64,000 nucleotides of DNA, from the NCBI GenBank assembly GCA_031761405.1, contig JASEVX010000099.1:496001-560000 (forward strand), written 5' to 3'. Under the pieces are notes generated by a model that saw only the letters and a list, made by a program, of their open reading frames with translations, ran no database searches and was not told the origin of the DNA. The stretch is from Serripes groenlandicus (lineage: Eukaryota; Mollusca; Bivalvia; Cardiida; Cardiidae). The position numbers were made by a program, and so were the translations under genes. Shown one piece after another: positions 52,188 to 62,743 of the stretch. Within the stretch, counting starts at the first letter, position 1. The number at the start of each line of letters is the position of its first letter.

Positions 52188-52535
52188 CAGGGGCGTAGCT
52201 TTGCATTAATCAATGTGTAGGCCGTCTCGTGAGAAAATCAACATTGTGGACTCTGCGTAAAGTATCGATCCGGATCAGCATAAGCATGCCACACAGGCGT
52301 ACCCGGATATACACTTTTCGCCTCCTGTGGATTTTCTGTTTCAGGAATCACTGCTCTATACATCTTTCCCCCTAAGACGGAATGTGTCGGCCGGATCAGT
52401 CTGCGCGCACAGCGCAGGCTGATCTGGTCGATACACTACGCAGATGTCTATCGAAGCAGCTGCATTTTGGGAGCATTTTGAGACAAAATGTGTAGGCACG
52501 TGCCTACAGTGCCTAAAGGGAGGAGCTACGCCCCT
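52188..52535. mobile_element. hAT-like MITE with nested GAGCCG MITE
   Basis: CAGGGGCGTAGCT at the left and AGCTACGCCCCTG at the right are perfect inverted ends, flanked by GTTTC on both sides. A GAGCCG-family element (52218-52450) sits inside. CAGGGGCGTAGC ends are typical of hAT non-autonomous elements; the 5-bp flank is shorter than the usual 8 bp. Confidence 0.75.
52218..52450. mobile_element. GAGCCG-TIR MITE nested in hAT-like MITE
   Basis: GGCCGTCTCGTGAGAAAATC at the left; interior TTTCGCCTCCTGTGGATTTT and CTAAGACGGAATGTGTCGGC. The right TIR is lost after ACTACGCAGATG. Confidence 0.75.
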
Positions 52536-53084
52536 GGTTTCATAAATAATATATTTGTTATTATCTCAATGTAAATTTAATGTGTGGTGGCAATACTATC
52601 ATATATAGGACCGTTGCTCATGAAAGCCGACAACCGAATGAGTCATCAAATAGCTATAAAAAAACACTTTATAAGATAAGTCCGCACGCATGCATAGAAA
52701 GTTAAAAGTATTTATTTATTGTTTCGACCAGGGAATTATATAAAATGCCCCTGTTTAATTTGCTGTTAACGTATTTAATGTATTTTCAAAGATGAATCCG
52801 ATAAATATACTTTACAATTGTAGTCGTAAGGGTCTTGTATTACTAGAAATAACCCCAAAGGAATTTTTAAAATTTCAAAACTTCCATTAAAGCAAGTCAT
52901 CATAGAAAATACACCCCCCTCCTAAACCATTTCCGAAATTACGCTGAATATTTTATACGCCTCTGTAGCAATTTAATTTAAAGCGAACCTAAACTTCGCT
53001 TGTTCGTATATCGACCAGATGCCTGCCTCAGATTGCCATTTGCGTTTTAGCTTACCAAATCGTTCGTTGTAAAACAAGTTTTTA
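52536..53084. other. intergenic, nothing recognised
   Basis: AT-rich, no repeat words shared with the rest of the window. Confidence 0.4.
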
Positions 53085-53302
53085 ATTGTTTGGTGCTTTA
53101 CGCCGCTTTCAACAATGTTTCAGTTATATCACGGCGTTTCCTGGTTAATTACCAGTACTGCTGGTCCATTTATCCTGACACCAGCAAGTCAGTCGTAATG
53201 CTAACCCCGCAATCCTGAGTGACAAGGAGAGCAGCCATGACTACCATTGCTAAAGTATTTTGTATGACCCGGCCGGGGATCGAACCCGCGATCTGTGTTA
53301 TA
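53085..53302 (-). mobile_element. second-type SINE, full length
   Basis: Left tail GTTTGGTGCTTTACGCCGCT, TTATATCACGGCGTTTCC, body ACCAGTACTGCTGGTCCATT and CCTGACACCAGC, and the tRNA-like head GACCCGGCCGGGGATCGAAC. It shares its tail with the main SINE family while the head and body differ. Confidence 0.85.
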
Positions 53303-53320
53303 TATATATCGGCCAGTTAT

Positions 53321-53549
53321 TTAACCCTTTCCCTCATATAGACGCTTTCTGACGCCTCTGCAGCAGATGGCTATTTGAATACATAGTGACAAAAGAAGAA
53401 ATTGCACAAAACGTGCAATTTCTCCTTTTGCCACAATGTTTTCCACTTTTAGTCATAGGTTATCCATTCAATTATAGAGATTTTCTACTTTTTTCAAAAT
53501 ATGTTCAAAGTGGTCTGCTGCAGAATTGTCGTATGAGGGAAAGGGTTAA
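53321..53549 (+). mobile_element. TTAA-1 MITE
   Basis: Complete, TTAA 53321-53324 and 53546-53549. The apex GCACAAAACGTGC is the same compensated variant as at 19587-19842. Confidence 0.92.
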
Positions 53550-54296
53550 CAGGTAAGACATCTATATAAATAGACGATATAGGGAAGCGGTGATTGTCGA
53601 GTTCTCCGATGTGTTGTTTCGTACGTTTTCATTGGACATAAAAACCGAACACGTGACCAGGCGTATTTACTGTGTATACGGTCAATTCGAGACGACACTT
53701 AATGCGTTGTAGTCAGATCCAAATTTGCTTGGTTGGAGGCCAAAACTGATCTGGATCTGCGCTGGTACCGGATGTAGGTTTTCTTGTGACGTAGTTTATC
53801 TGACTAATGTAATATTTTCCTGGCCAGTCAAAAACAGATCACAAGTTCCACACGACTTAGCCCGCCCATCAGAACAAATATAAGTTGGCAATGTTGAACA
53901 TATAGGTGCAGACTAGCCTGTCCATCTAATCCGCCGTATCAGAAATTACACAAGTTGACAGAAGTTTCTAACACGTTCATGTAAGTTTTATGTGAACTGT
54001 GCAGATCTAAATCTACACTTTTCACAAAAGCCAATGTGTACATGTACCTCCAGAGCTTACCGAACACCCCTCTTAGTAAAGGTATTTTATGGAAGACTCT
54101 TGAATATACCTTAGCTGCCTAGAGCTTGAGTTTCTTTGAAACTTCTGGCCTAATATATACCTGAATTATATTTTGTCTCACGTTGAGTCGTTTGATAGCA
54201 CAATAATTCGTCGAGTAGCGTACGTTACCAGTGATTAGGTCACCTTTGTCACTTCTTAAAGGAAAAAAATCGACACACAAAGGCAAAATTGTCCAG
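53550..54296. other. intergenic with diverged duplicate block
   Basis: 53584-53730 resembles 56929-57035 (GAAGCGG...GTCGAG and GGTCAATTC...ATGCGTTGT...GTCAGATCCA). No exon is recognised. Confidence 0.4.
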
Positions 54297-54555
54297 TTAA
54301 CTCTTCCAGCGCCGAATTGTTTAAAGTAGACTCTTCCATGTTCAAAATCGGGTGTGTCCATTTCTCAATTTATGAAAAACCTCTACATTGCCTTTGGCGC
54401 TGAAAGAGTTTCTCAATTTATGAAAGTTTTTGACTATTTTGGTAACTAAAAGGCAAACAATGATTTCAGGTGAGACAGCTCGTTACGAGCTGACTCACCT
54501 GAATCTGCATTGTTTGCAAAAACCTCTACATTGCCTTTGGCGCTGAAAGAGTTAA
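54297..54555 (+). mobile_element. TTAA-2 MITE with internal duplication
   Basis: Same ends as 4525-4737. A stretch with a second right end (TTTGGCGCTGAAAGAGTTTC) is inserted before the hairpin, which suggests a partial tandem duplication or a template switch. Confidence 0.88.
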
Positions 54556-54859
54556 GCGAAACTGAATGGCTAAGTCAGTTAAGATGAAGTGTCTTATTCG
54601 AGAAGTCCTGAGTTTGAATCACGATTCGCATACATCATATCAGACGATTAAATGAATTTCTTTTATTGTCCCTTTTAGGATCATAATTATATAGCATAAG
54701 ACATAAGTCATGCCAACCACAACAACTCATTTTGCGTTTAGACCAATCAACATGGATTACCCAAGGAAAACTTCTACAAAATGATTTGCAGATCGGCCTG
54801 ATGCTTTCGTAGAAGAAGAATCTCAAAACTGTTTACTATAGTCATATAAGGCCAAACAG

Positions 54860-55371
54860 CCCCACATCTGATGGCGATGTTTGTTCGTCAATCAACATAT
54901 CTCGAAGTTATCTGAAAGAGGGTCACCCAAAGAGAATGTGTACAAAGTTATTTGAAAATCGGCCAGATACTTTTGGAGGAGAAGAGTTTTAGAGTTTTCA
55001 CAATATCCACAAAAGTCAAAACTGCACCGTTCCCTGGCGGCCATGTTTTGTTTGTTATCAATAAACATGGCTTGAAGTAATCTGATAGAGGGAAAAGCAA
55101 GGATCATTCTTCAAATTTATTTAAAAATTGGGTTGGGGGGTGAGAGAAGAATTTTTAAAAAAATCTTTAGGTTGTCATATAAGCCATAATTCTAAATGGA
55201 TCCAAAAACATGATTAAGTTTTTGTGATGACATTGAGGGGATGCTTGCTGTGAAGTTATCAAAATTGACACTGGTTACAGAGAAGAAAATGTTAACGCAC
55301 GACGGACGATGGACCAAGGACGCCGGACAAAGGGGGGATCACAATAACTTCGTACCTAGGTGAGCTAAAAA
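54860..55371 (-). mobile_element. Helitron-like element (AGCTCACC type), 3' end missing
   Basis: On the minus strand: TTTTTAGCTCACCTAGGTAC, then GTCCGGCGTCCTTGGTCC, then core words AACATGGCCGCCAGGGAACG. The CCATCATGGCCCTCTTG end is not present. Confidence 0.7.
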
Positions 55372-55379
55372 GACGCATT

Positions 55380-55823
55380 TTAGCACATCTGCAGCGGACG
55401 ATATTTTGAAACATGATATCAAAACGGAAACATTGCTTAAAATAAGCAATTTATCCTTACCCGCATTGTTTTCATATCGAGGGCTTGGCGTGAAACGGTT
55501 GTAACTAAAAACCTATTTTGAAAACCCTGGTTTAAGGGCAATTTTGACCACTTTGTAAACAATGCAAATTTAGGTGCCATTGCTCAGAACGAGCAATGGC
55601 ACCTAAATTTCCATTGTTTACCAAGAAAAATTATTTAACGCTTATAAAGACTTTATGGTGAGGTGATCAACTTTGGAAAAAAAATACCAATTTTAGTTAC
55701 AACCGTTTCACGCCAAGCCCTCGATATCTACTTAATTACAAAACTCATGTATACGAGTAGAACATTTCCATACATTTGTCTGAATCACTTTTCGAAGATT
55801 TGTTGTATGTGGTAATAGGTTAA
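55380..55823 (+). mobile_element. TTAA-1 MITE split by a CGAGGG MITE
   Basis: Left part ACATCTGCAGCGGACGATAT to GTTTTCATAT (55380-55477), right part 55728-55823 ending GGTAATAGGTTAA. The 4-bp ATAT duplication marks the insertion. Confidence 0.7.
55478..55723 (+). mobile_element. CGAGGG MITE copy 3 (4-bp TSD ATAT)
   Basis: CGAGGGCTTGGCGTGAAACG to CGCCAAGCCCTCG, with ATAT at 55474-55477 and 55724-55727. The apex is GCTCAGAACGAGC. Confidence 0.93.
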
Positions 55824-55994
55824 CATTTTCCCACATAGAACAAATTTGCAGAAGACATTTAAGAAAATATCCCAGAATAGTATTAAAAACTGAAAATATG
55901 ATTATTGAAAAGAGTTGAAAAAAGTGTTGGAGAAATTACTCATAGTGGTTTGCTGCAGATGAGTCAACATACGTTTGTATCTTGGAAAGTTTAA
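55820..55994 (-). mobile_element. TTAA-1 MITE, hairpin decayed
   Basis: It shares its left TTAA with the previous copy. Right end TTGGAAAGTTTAA. Confidence 0.65.
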
Positions 55995-56704
55995 GGAGGC
56001 ATTTGTTTGAAGTCTTCTTTTTAAAGGGCGTGCCATGTAGCTTGAACGGTATATAAAGGCATCGTTTATTGTTTATTTCAAGACAACAAAGGCGCTTTAA
56101 AACACCGACCAAAGTATTCTAAACGCTTGCTACTATGCATTTATTTCATTTTATCGTTATGTATATGTTGTTGGAGTTTCGTGGACACGTTTGTGGATCT
56201 TACTTTGGTATGTATTTATTACATGAGATCAATTTAGATAATGTATTTTTATTTATATTTATTTATAAGACCCGTCGGCCACAAACAGGGGTGTATTGTA
56301 CGTTTACGAACAGTAAATATGATAGAAGATGATGATGATGATAATAATTAAAATAATAATAAGTATAAGTATAATGATAAAAAGCATTACACCTTGGAAT
56401 ATGTAACATCTTCGTTATAAGATGGACCAATGTCTTTTAAAAACACTGAAAATGTTACTAAATAATCAACGTTGTTATATATAAGTATAATGATAATAAT
56501 AATAATAAGCATTACAAATTGGGGTATGTAACATCTTCTTTATAAAATGGACTTTAAAGAAGATGTTACTATAAAATTAAAAATTATAGTAGTAATAATA
56601 TAAATAATCATTGCATCTTACTCAATTTCTTTTCATCATTAAACTAATATGGCAAACTCTAAATAAATTAAAAAAAATATGAAATGTGCTCTGCGAAAAT
56701 ATAC

Positions 56705-56880
56705 CTTAGCGTAACACTGTAGATAAGAGTCTGCCTGCGCAGCAATATGGAAAATACTTTCCGAAGTTTCTTGAAGAGTGCTGATATCGACACAGCAGTG
56801 TGGAATCTCGGAAAAACTCACTGGCAGAATTATGTCTGTTTTGATATAAGCCTGTACAGAACCCTTTAAAACCAAGAACG
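56705..56880 (-). CDS. weak candidate exon, minus strand
   Basis: An open frame on the minus strand (TDIILPVSFSEIPHCCVDIS inside) ends at a good donor, AAG|GTATAT, and could start at an AG near 56855-56885. No domain is recognised and no partner exon is found nearby, so this is tentative. Confidence 0.22.
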
Positions 56881-57182
56881 TGAAATCAGGGGAGGTAACC
56901 AATCAAGTCCATAAATAAAGAAGATTAAGAAGCGGCAATTTTCGAGTGTTCCAATTGTAAAGAACCGATCGTTGGTTGTGTCTTGCGAATGGGGTCAATT
57001 CTAAGTGACATTTTATGCGTTGTCGTCAGATCCAATATACGTACAAGGAAGTATAATGATATCGATAGACACGTATACGGTCAGGACGACTTGGTCTATA
57101 CATGTACCGCGGTGGTGTTACCTCACTAAAACTAACTCGAACTTAGACTATTTTGTCCTGAAGGCAAATATCTAACATATCG

Positions 57183-57375
57183 GCTAGGTGGTGTAGCGGT
57201 AGATCGTCCGCATCGGGTACGAGAGGTCGCTTTCGATCTCCGACAGGGTCATGCCAAAGATATTAAAATTGGTAATAATGGCTACCCTCCTTGATGCTGA
57301 GCGTTGCGGGGTTATCATTACGTCTGAGTGACTGGTATCAGGATAAATGAACCAGTAGTACTGGTAACTTACCCA
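57183..57375 (+). mobile_element. second-type SINE with tRNA-like head
   Basis: Head GGTGGTGTAGCGGTAGATCG and CGCTTTCGATCTCCGACAGG, body GATGCTGAGCGTTGCGGGGT and ACTGGTATCAGGATAAATGA. The tail is cut where a GAGCCG-family remnant begins (57376-57448, ending CTCGCGAGACGGCTCA). Confidence 0.75.
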
Positions 57376-57448
57376 GGACTGCGCAGGCTGATCTGGATCG
57401 ATACATTACGCAAAGGCCATACCGTTGGTTTCCTCGCGAGACGGCTCA

Positions 57449-58860
57449 AATGATTGCAAATATATTTTCACTTTGCTTTGATTGCATTTCTGCTATGTAT
57501 GTCCTTACATTACATTATTGGGTCAGGCTACACCAATAATGGCGGCGACCAACCGGTTAACCTTTCAAACTAAGACAGTAGTTTGCTTCATTTTTCTGTA
57601 TTGATTATAAATATCAAGATGTAAGTGTCCACTGTAGAGTTTACGAAAAATAACTTGTATATTTACTATATATGACTGGTCCGGGGAGGATGAGCAAATA
57701 CTTACATGAGTTCGAGCAATGTACCGATAAGCGTTCAGACCAAGGACAACCAAAAGAAGTTGTTTATTTACTATATATGCGTTAGCGATACATAGGGGTA
57801 GTTGACAGAGGTTCTTATTTACTATAGAAGGCCCGGTACCAGTTAAATGTATTCTTTACATACATATCATATGATATAAAGACAACAAAAAAGACCCAAT
57901 AGATAGCCCTCTAGTTGGTGTAGGTAAATATATGCCTGCGTAACGTTGTTCTCTGATCTATATGAGCACAGGCGTTCGAGTTTCCATTTCAGAAAAAGAA
58001 ATGGGTAAAAAAACACACACTACCTCGTTAAGGTACTCAAATAGTCTCTCTATATTGTCCGTATCTTATACTAAAAATGATCGTAATGCAAATTTGGAGA
58101 ATCCCTCATGTGCTTCCATAAACAGCCTCTCTATACGGTTCATATAGTATAATACTAATCACTTTTTATATATATATAATACAATAGTGAGTCTATGTAT
58201 ACGGTCGTTATTATTATAGCCATATGGACCTATAAAGACTATTGTAGTAGTTTAACCAGGTAGTGTGTGTGGTTTTTTTTTTTAAATTTTCAATAGAAAA
58301 CTCGGACACCTGTGATATAAGCGACGCTCTGCGATAACAAGCTCAAATGCATTTTCAATTAGTATAGATCCTGATTAGCAAGCGGGTCCGTGTAGTCTAA
58401 TCTGGTTTAGTACTGTTCGTCAATAAGTAACTGAAGGTTACTACGTAACTTCTATAGAGCAGTATCCATTTGGATCCTTTGCAGGAATGCAGAGGCAAAT
58501 CTTTGCAACACGGGTAATAAGGAAGTTAAGCTTGGTTTACATGGTTTGTTTATGTACGATGATTGTCAGGATATGTTTTTTTTTTTTAAAAAAATGAAAT
58601 CCTTCAATGACTAATTGACCAAATGCAAACCTAGATCATTCTGTGCGAATGCGCATGTTCATCTGGGTCTCCACTGTTGGCAAATGGCATAAGGTTGATT
58701 TTTCTGGAAGAGTGTTAATTCTGTCAAAATCTCTGAAGACTTATTCCAAGCAAATCGAAAACATAAGGCTGAGTTCATGTCTATATGACATCGGATGCAG
58801 TCTCGACCGAGCCTTCACTGTACGCGGATGCATCAATACTCCAAATCGCTAGACGAGTAT
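57449..58860. other. intergenic, nothing recognised
   Basis: A weak direct duplication of TATTTACTATATATG (57659 and 57765), a (TA)n run near 58167, and two short frames without features. Confidence 0.4.
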
Positions 58861-58864
58861 ATAT

Positions 58865-59101
58865 CGAGGGCTTGGCGCGAAACGGTTGTAACTAAAATTG
58901 GTAATTTTTTCACCAAGGTTAATCACCTCGCCATAAAGTCTTTATAAGCGTTAAATAATTTTTCTTGGTAAACAATGGAAATTTAGGTGCCATTGCTCCT
59001 TTCAAGCAATGGCACCTAAATTTGCATTGTTTACAAAGGGGTCAACATTGCCCCTTTTCAAAATAGGTTTTTAGTTACAACCCTTTCACGCCAAGCCCTC
59101 G
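58865..59101 (-). mobile_element. CGAGGG MITE copy 4 (4-bp TSD ATAT)
   Basis: ATAT at 58861-58864 and 59102-59105. The apex has diverged to GCTCCTTTCAAGC while the stem arms remain paired. Confidence 0.9.
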
Positions 59102-59563
59102 ATATATAGCATTGACTATTTAGCTCACGGAATCGGACTGGAGTGACGATCACACGAAAGTAACAGTGTCATCAACACCAATACAGCTATATAAAACATC
59201 TCACGTCCTAGGTTCCGTCCAGTGAAATACCGGTGATCTAGGAGAGCCAACATTGGAGTAAATTGTATACGTGTGGAAACAAACTTGCTTGCATTTTAAT
59301 GATACAAGATCCAAATGAATATTGTCTAACAGAAGTTCCTTTAACCTCCTAATTTTCTTGACTTTTCTGAAAGTATTGAATGATGAAGTATCAAAATGCA
59401 CTTTCACATTGAAAGAATGCGAATGAATTAATTACATTTTTGGATATTTAAATAACAACAATGACTTTTGAATGGATGCTTGGTTGAGAAATATGAGCAA
59501 GACCTGCACTGTTAGCCAGAGACACTTCGTGTAGCTTCATGTGCTAATCTTTGCTATTTTCAG

Positions 59564-59880
59564 ATGCACAGACTTTGTCCGAAAGCAGTGGAGACACTGT
59601 TCCATCAAGCAGAGCTGAGTCCCCATTGGCGAATCTGTTTCGACAGTTAGATGCCTCGATACATGGCATGGCACGTCCATACACACCGTCCAGATCTGAG
59701 TTTCCATTTGCAGGTCTGTTCCGACAGTCAGAAACAACAGCCGTGGACGACAGTGCCGTCGAGGATGCGGCGGCGGACATTGTACACCAGCGCCCACAAC
59801 CAAGGTCTAATATATCCTCGCACACAGACAGGGACTTGACATGGTGTAGAGAATTACCGTTCAGTCCTTGGTGCTCGTAA
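59564..59880 (+). CDS. candidate terminal exon of unrecognised gene
   Basis: An acceptor with a pyrimidine-rich lead (TCTTTGCTATTTTCAG) opens a frame of about 105 residues ending TAA at 59878-59880. Base composition is clearly more GC-rich than the flanks. The frame contains an internal repeat, SRAESPLANLFRQLD and SRSEFPFAGLFRQSE, about 27 residues apart, then an acidic stretch (VDDSAVEDAAADI). I do not recognise the family and see no upstream exon. Minus-strand frames over the same bases (59544-59906) are also open and mirror the DNA repeat, so strand is not certain. Confidence 0.42.
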
Positions 59881-60055
59881 CGTGACATTGTGTTATCGAC
59901 ATACATTACTTTTTACATGATTTTATTTGCGATATTGTGTATAGTAAGTTCGCCAAATACCTTTATATCCGTTTCAAAAGATACATGGTTAAGGGATTAC
60001 CATTTGGTCCAAGGTACACGTACATGTCTCGTGGTATGGTTTTATTGGCAGTGCT

Positions 60056-60268
60056 TTAACTCTTTCAGCGCCGAATTGTTTAAAGTAGACTCTTCCATGT
60101 TCAAAATCGTGCTTCTCCATTTCTCATGTAATAACAGTTTGGACTATTTTGATAACTAAAAGGCAAACAATGCTGATTTCAGGTGAGACAGCTCGTTACG
60201 AGCTGACTCACCTGAATCAGTATTGTTTGCAAAAACCTCAATATTGCCTTTGGCGCTGAAAGAGTTAA
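60056..60268 (+). mobile_element. TTAA-2 MITE, complete
   Basis: TTAA at 60056-60059 and 60265-60268. The hairpin is at 60164-60229 with apex GCTCGTTACGAGC. Confidence 0.92.
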
Positions 60269-60504
60269 TATTGGCGATATTGACATTATAATTTGCATTC
60301 GCTAAATAGTCTCATACACGATTTTAAAACATTGCTATCAACTTTATCCATTTTCCATGGCAGGTTAACGAAAACACTGATATGCTGTGATGTCAATTAA
60401 CAGTTGCAGTCAGGATATTAGGATTTTGGGAATATATTTGGTAGTCCGGTAGCCAAATGGGATATTTTAACTAAACCTGGAAATGTCTTATATAGTTTTT
60501 TTCC

Positions 60505-61070
60505 CGATTGATCTGAATAGCCCTAGTTGTCTTCTTTCAGAATCTGCCGGGTGGACTTTGGTCACCTTTGAGCAATTTGAGATATTCAAGATGGCGTCCA
60601 AGATGGCCGCCGTTTCATGCAATTGGCCATAACTTCTCTCATTTTATACATAGGATGCTAATTTTGGTGTCTAGACATATGTTTTTTCGATTGATCTGAA
60701 TAGCCATAGTTGTCTTCTTTCAGAATCTGCCGGGTGGACTTTGGTCACCCTTGAGCAATTTGAGATATTCAAGATGGCGTCCAAGATGGCCGCCGTTTCA
60801 TGCAATTGGCTATAACTTCTCTCATTTTATACATAGAATGCTAATTTTGGTGTCTAGACATATGTTTTAGGGGTCCAGGAATCCATTGAAACCATTTGTA
60901 TGATCATTAATTGATTACGTCATAGATAATTAAAAAATGGCCTCCAATAATGTTTTTGGCTTCAAACTTAGCCATATTAAATAGAACAAATACAGGATAA
61001 CATGTTTGGTGTCTAAATATAGGTTTGTTGGGTCAAGGACTCTTTTGAAGGTATTTGTATAATCATAAAG
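60505..61070. repeat. left repeat array, four diverged units
   Basis: Two units of 183 bp (starting CGATTGATCTGAATAGCC at 60505 and 60688) are followed by two diverged ones (GGGGTCCAGGAATCC at 60870, GGGTCAAGGACTC at 61031). Each ends with a TTTGGTGTCTA-type word. AAGATGGCGTCCAAGATGGC marks the first two. The 60870-60970 and 61031-61066 pieces reappear inverted at 63900-64000. Confidence 0.8.
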
Positions 61071-61536
61071 CAGTGTTCTTGTCCAGGTATACTTGATGCA
61101 TCAGCAGGTTTGGTTCAAGTAGTTGTGGATAACTTTGATGCGGATATATCATCCCAAAAAAGTAAACTCTCAACACATTCATTAGCTGTCCTAGTCACAC
61201 AACCATAAACTGAAACTGAGGCAGATCATTTTTAAGTCGGAGACCATCTAGCGAATTACGAAGGAGGAAATGTCGGAGCCACTTGAATATGATATTGAGA
61301 TACAGAGGTACAACGGACCCAAAAAAACAAAAATGCCTGAGAGTGCAGCTGTTAAGTCGGTGCTCCCTCTTAGGTTACTCGCGCAAAAAATTGTCTCCAA
61401 ACGGAGAGCTGAAGAGTTTGACTTTGCTTTTATGAAAGATGTTGTGCAAAAACCAGACTGCCCAGAGTACAATTGATATAATGTATCCAAGGCTCGTAAT
61501 CAGGGACAATCACCAATGCCGAAGACCAAAACTGCG

Positions 61537-61796
61537 TACTTACCTTTGATAAACCTGGTACCATCGCATCCCGATACGATTATGACAGCCATGGTCGAAG
61601 CACAACGGATCACAGCAAAGGCTGGCCAAGAATTTGTGTTATTCACTTGTGACGTACAACTCTACAGAGTAGCTTTAGATGTGAAATGGGCATATCCAGA
61701 TTCGTTTTTAAATGTTTGCTGTGATCCGTTGTGCTTCGGCCATGGCTGTCATAATCGTATCGGGATGCGATGGTACCAGGTTATCAAAGGTAAGTA
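61537..61796. repeat. 82-bp inverted duplication inside the pseudogene
   Basis: 61537-61619 and 61715-61796 are reverse complements with one mismatch and one single-base gap, separated by 95 bp. The right arm follows the codons for WAYPDSF and replaces the sequence expected there. It also places a donor-like GGTAAGTA at 61789-61796. Confidence 0.95.
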
Positions 61797-62743
61797 ACCA
61801 ACACAAAGAAGAATGGAAGACACGAATAGCCAATGATAGAAGGGACAAAGAAGCTCTGAGAGCACAACTTGAGAAATGCACCGATCCTCTCGATCCAGAG
61901 AAACACACAGATGATATATTTAACATCGTAACAGGAGAACATGGGACCACTGCAGTCAATGTCCAGGATGGGTTGCGAATAGGGTTGGACCAATTGAATA
62001 AATTTGGGCAGAAATTACCAGATGGCTTGCATGACGTCATTCATAAAAAAGTGATCACCATGGTAGCAACAAAGAAACATGTTAATGTTGGAGAAGCTAA
62101 AGTGTATGACACAAATGTCATTTACTCGAGGGTCATAGGGCTTCAGGCTAGTGATCGCGAAGTAAATATCAAGGATGTTCTTTCACATGAATTAGCCCCA
62201 GTTCCAACATCGATGTTCGAGTCGTCAGGAGAAATGAGAGCAGCCACATCAAAATCAACATTAAAACGACAGCTGCAGGTTGAGGTGTCTGCGGGGACTT
62301 TTAGTAATGTTAATACGGTCTCTGTCATTGATGGCTCTGTCTTACTTTGGGTTATCCCTGGGCCTGCAAATGGCACAATTAAGGACTATGCAATGAACAT
62401 CAAATACTCAATAGGGAGGAGATTGAAGATGGGGGGTGTTTTCTTAGTATTTGATCGGTACTATGATTATAGTACAAAGAGTGTCACTAGAAGTGCCAGG
62501 GCTACTGGAGCAAGCCGAGTCCACCAGTTACAATTGAATAGCAAGTTACCTCCGCAGAAAATAGTATTGACCGTGACTGCAAACAAGAAGCAGCTGATAA
62601 ACTTGGTTGTTACACTTCTAATCGAGGATCATGAGTCATTCCATGAACATACCCGTAAGCTGATTGTGATTGGCGAGGATGCTGCTCCAGTTGATCAGCA
62701 TCGGGAAAATTACAATAAGACGAGATCTCGCAACAACACATAA
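61797..62743 (+). pseudogene. longest surviving reading frame of the nuclease-like gene
   Basis: Open from 61712, but the first ~28 residues are antisense to the upstream exon, so the genuine part starts near 61797 (HKEEWKTRIANDRRDKEALR). It contains PLDPEKHTDDIFNIVTG, VYDTNVIYSRVIGLQASDRE, ELAPVPTSMF, SVIDGSVLLW (D207) and FLVFDRYYDYSTKSVTRSAR (D248). It ends at a TAA at 62741. In a neighbouring frame THKEAD continues the expected order. Confidence 0.7.

Noticed and set aside
59544..59906. 120-residue minus-strand gene
   Set aside because: Open, but lacks splice sites of equal quality to the plus-strand acceptor, and its internal repeat simply mirrors the DNA repeat. Not fully excluded.
61708..62040. 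110-residue minus-strand frame
   Set aside because: Its first part is the inverted duplication of the plus-strand frame and the rest is antisense to the pseudogene.
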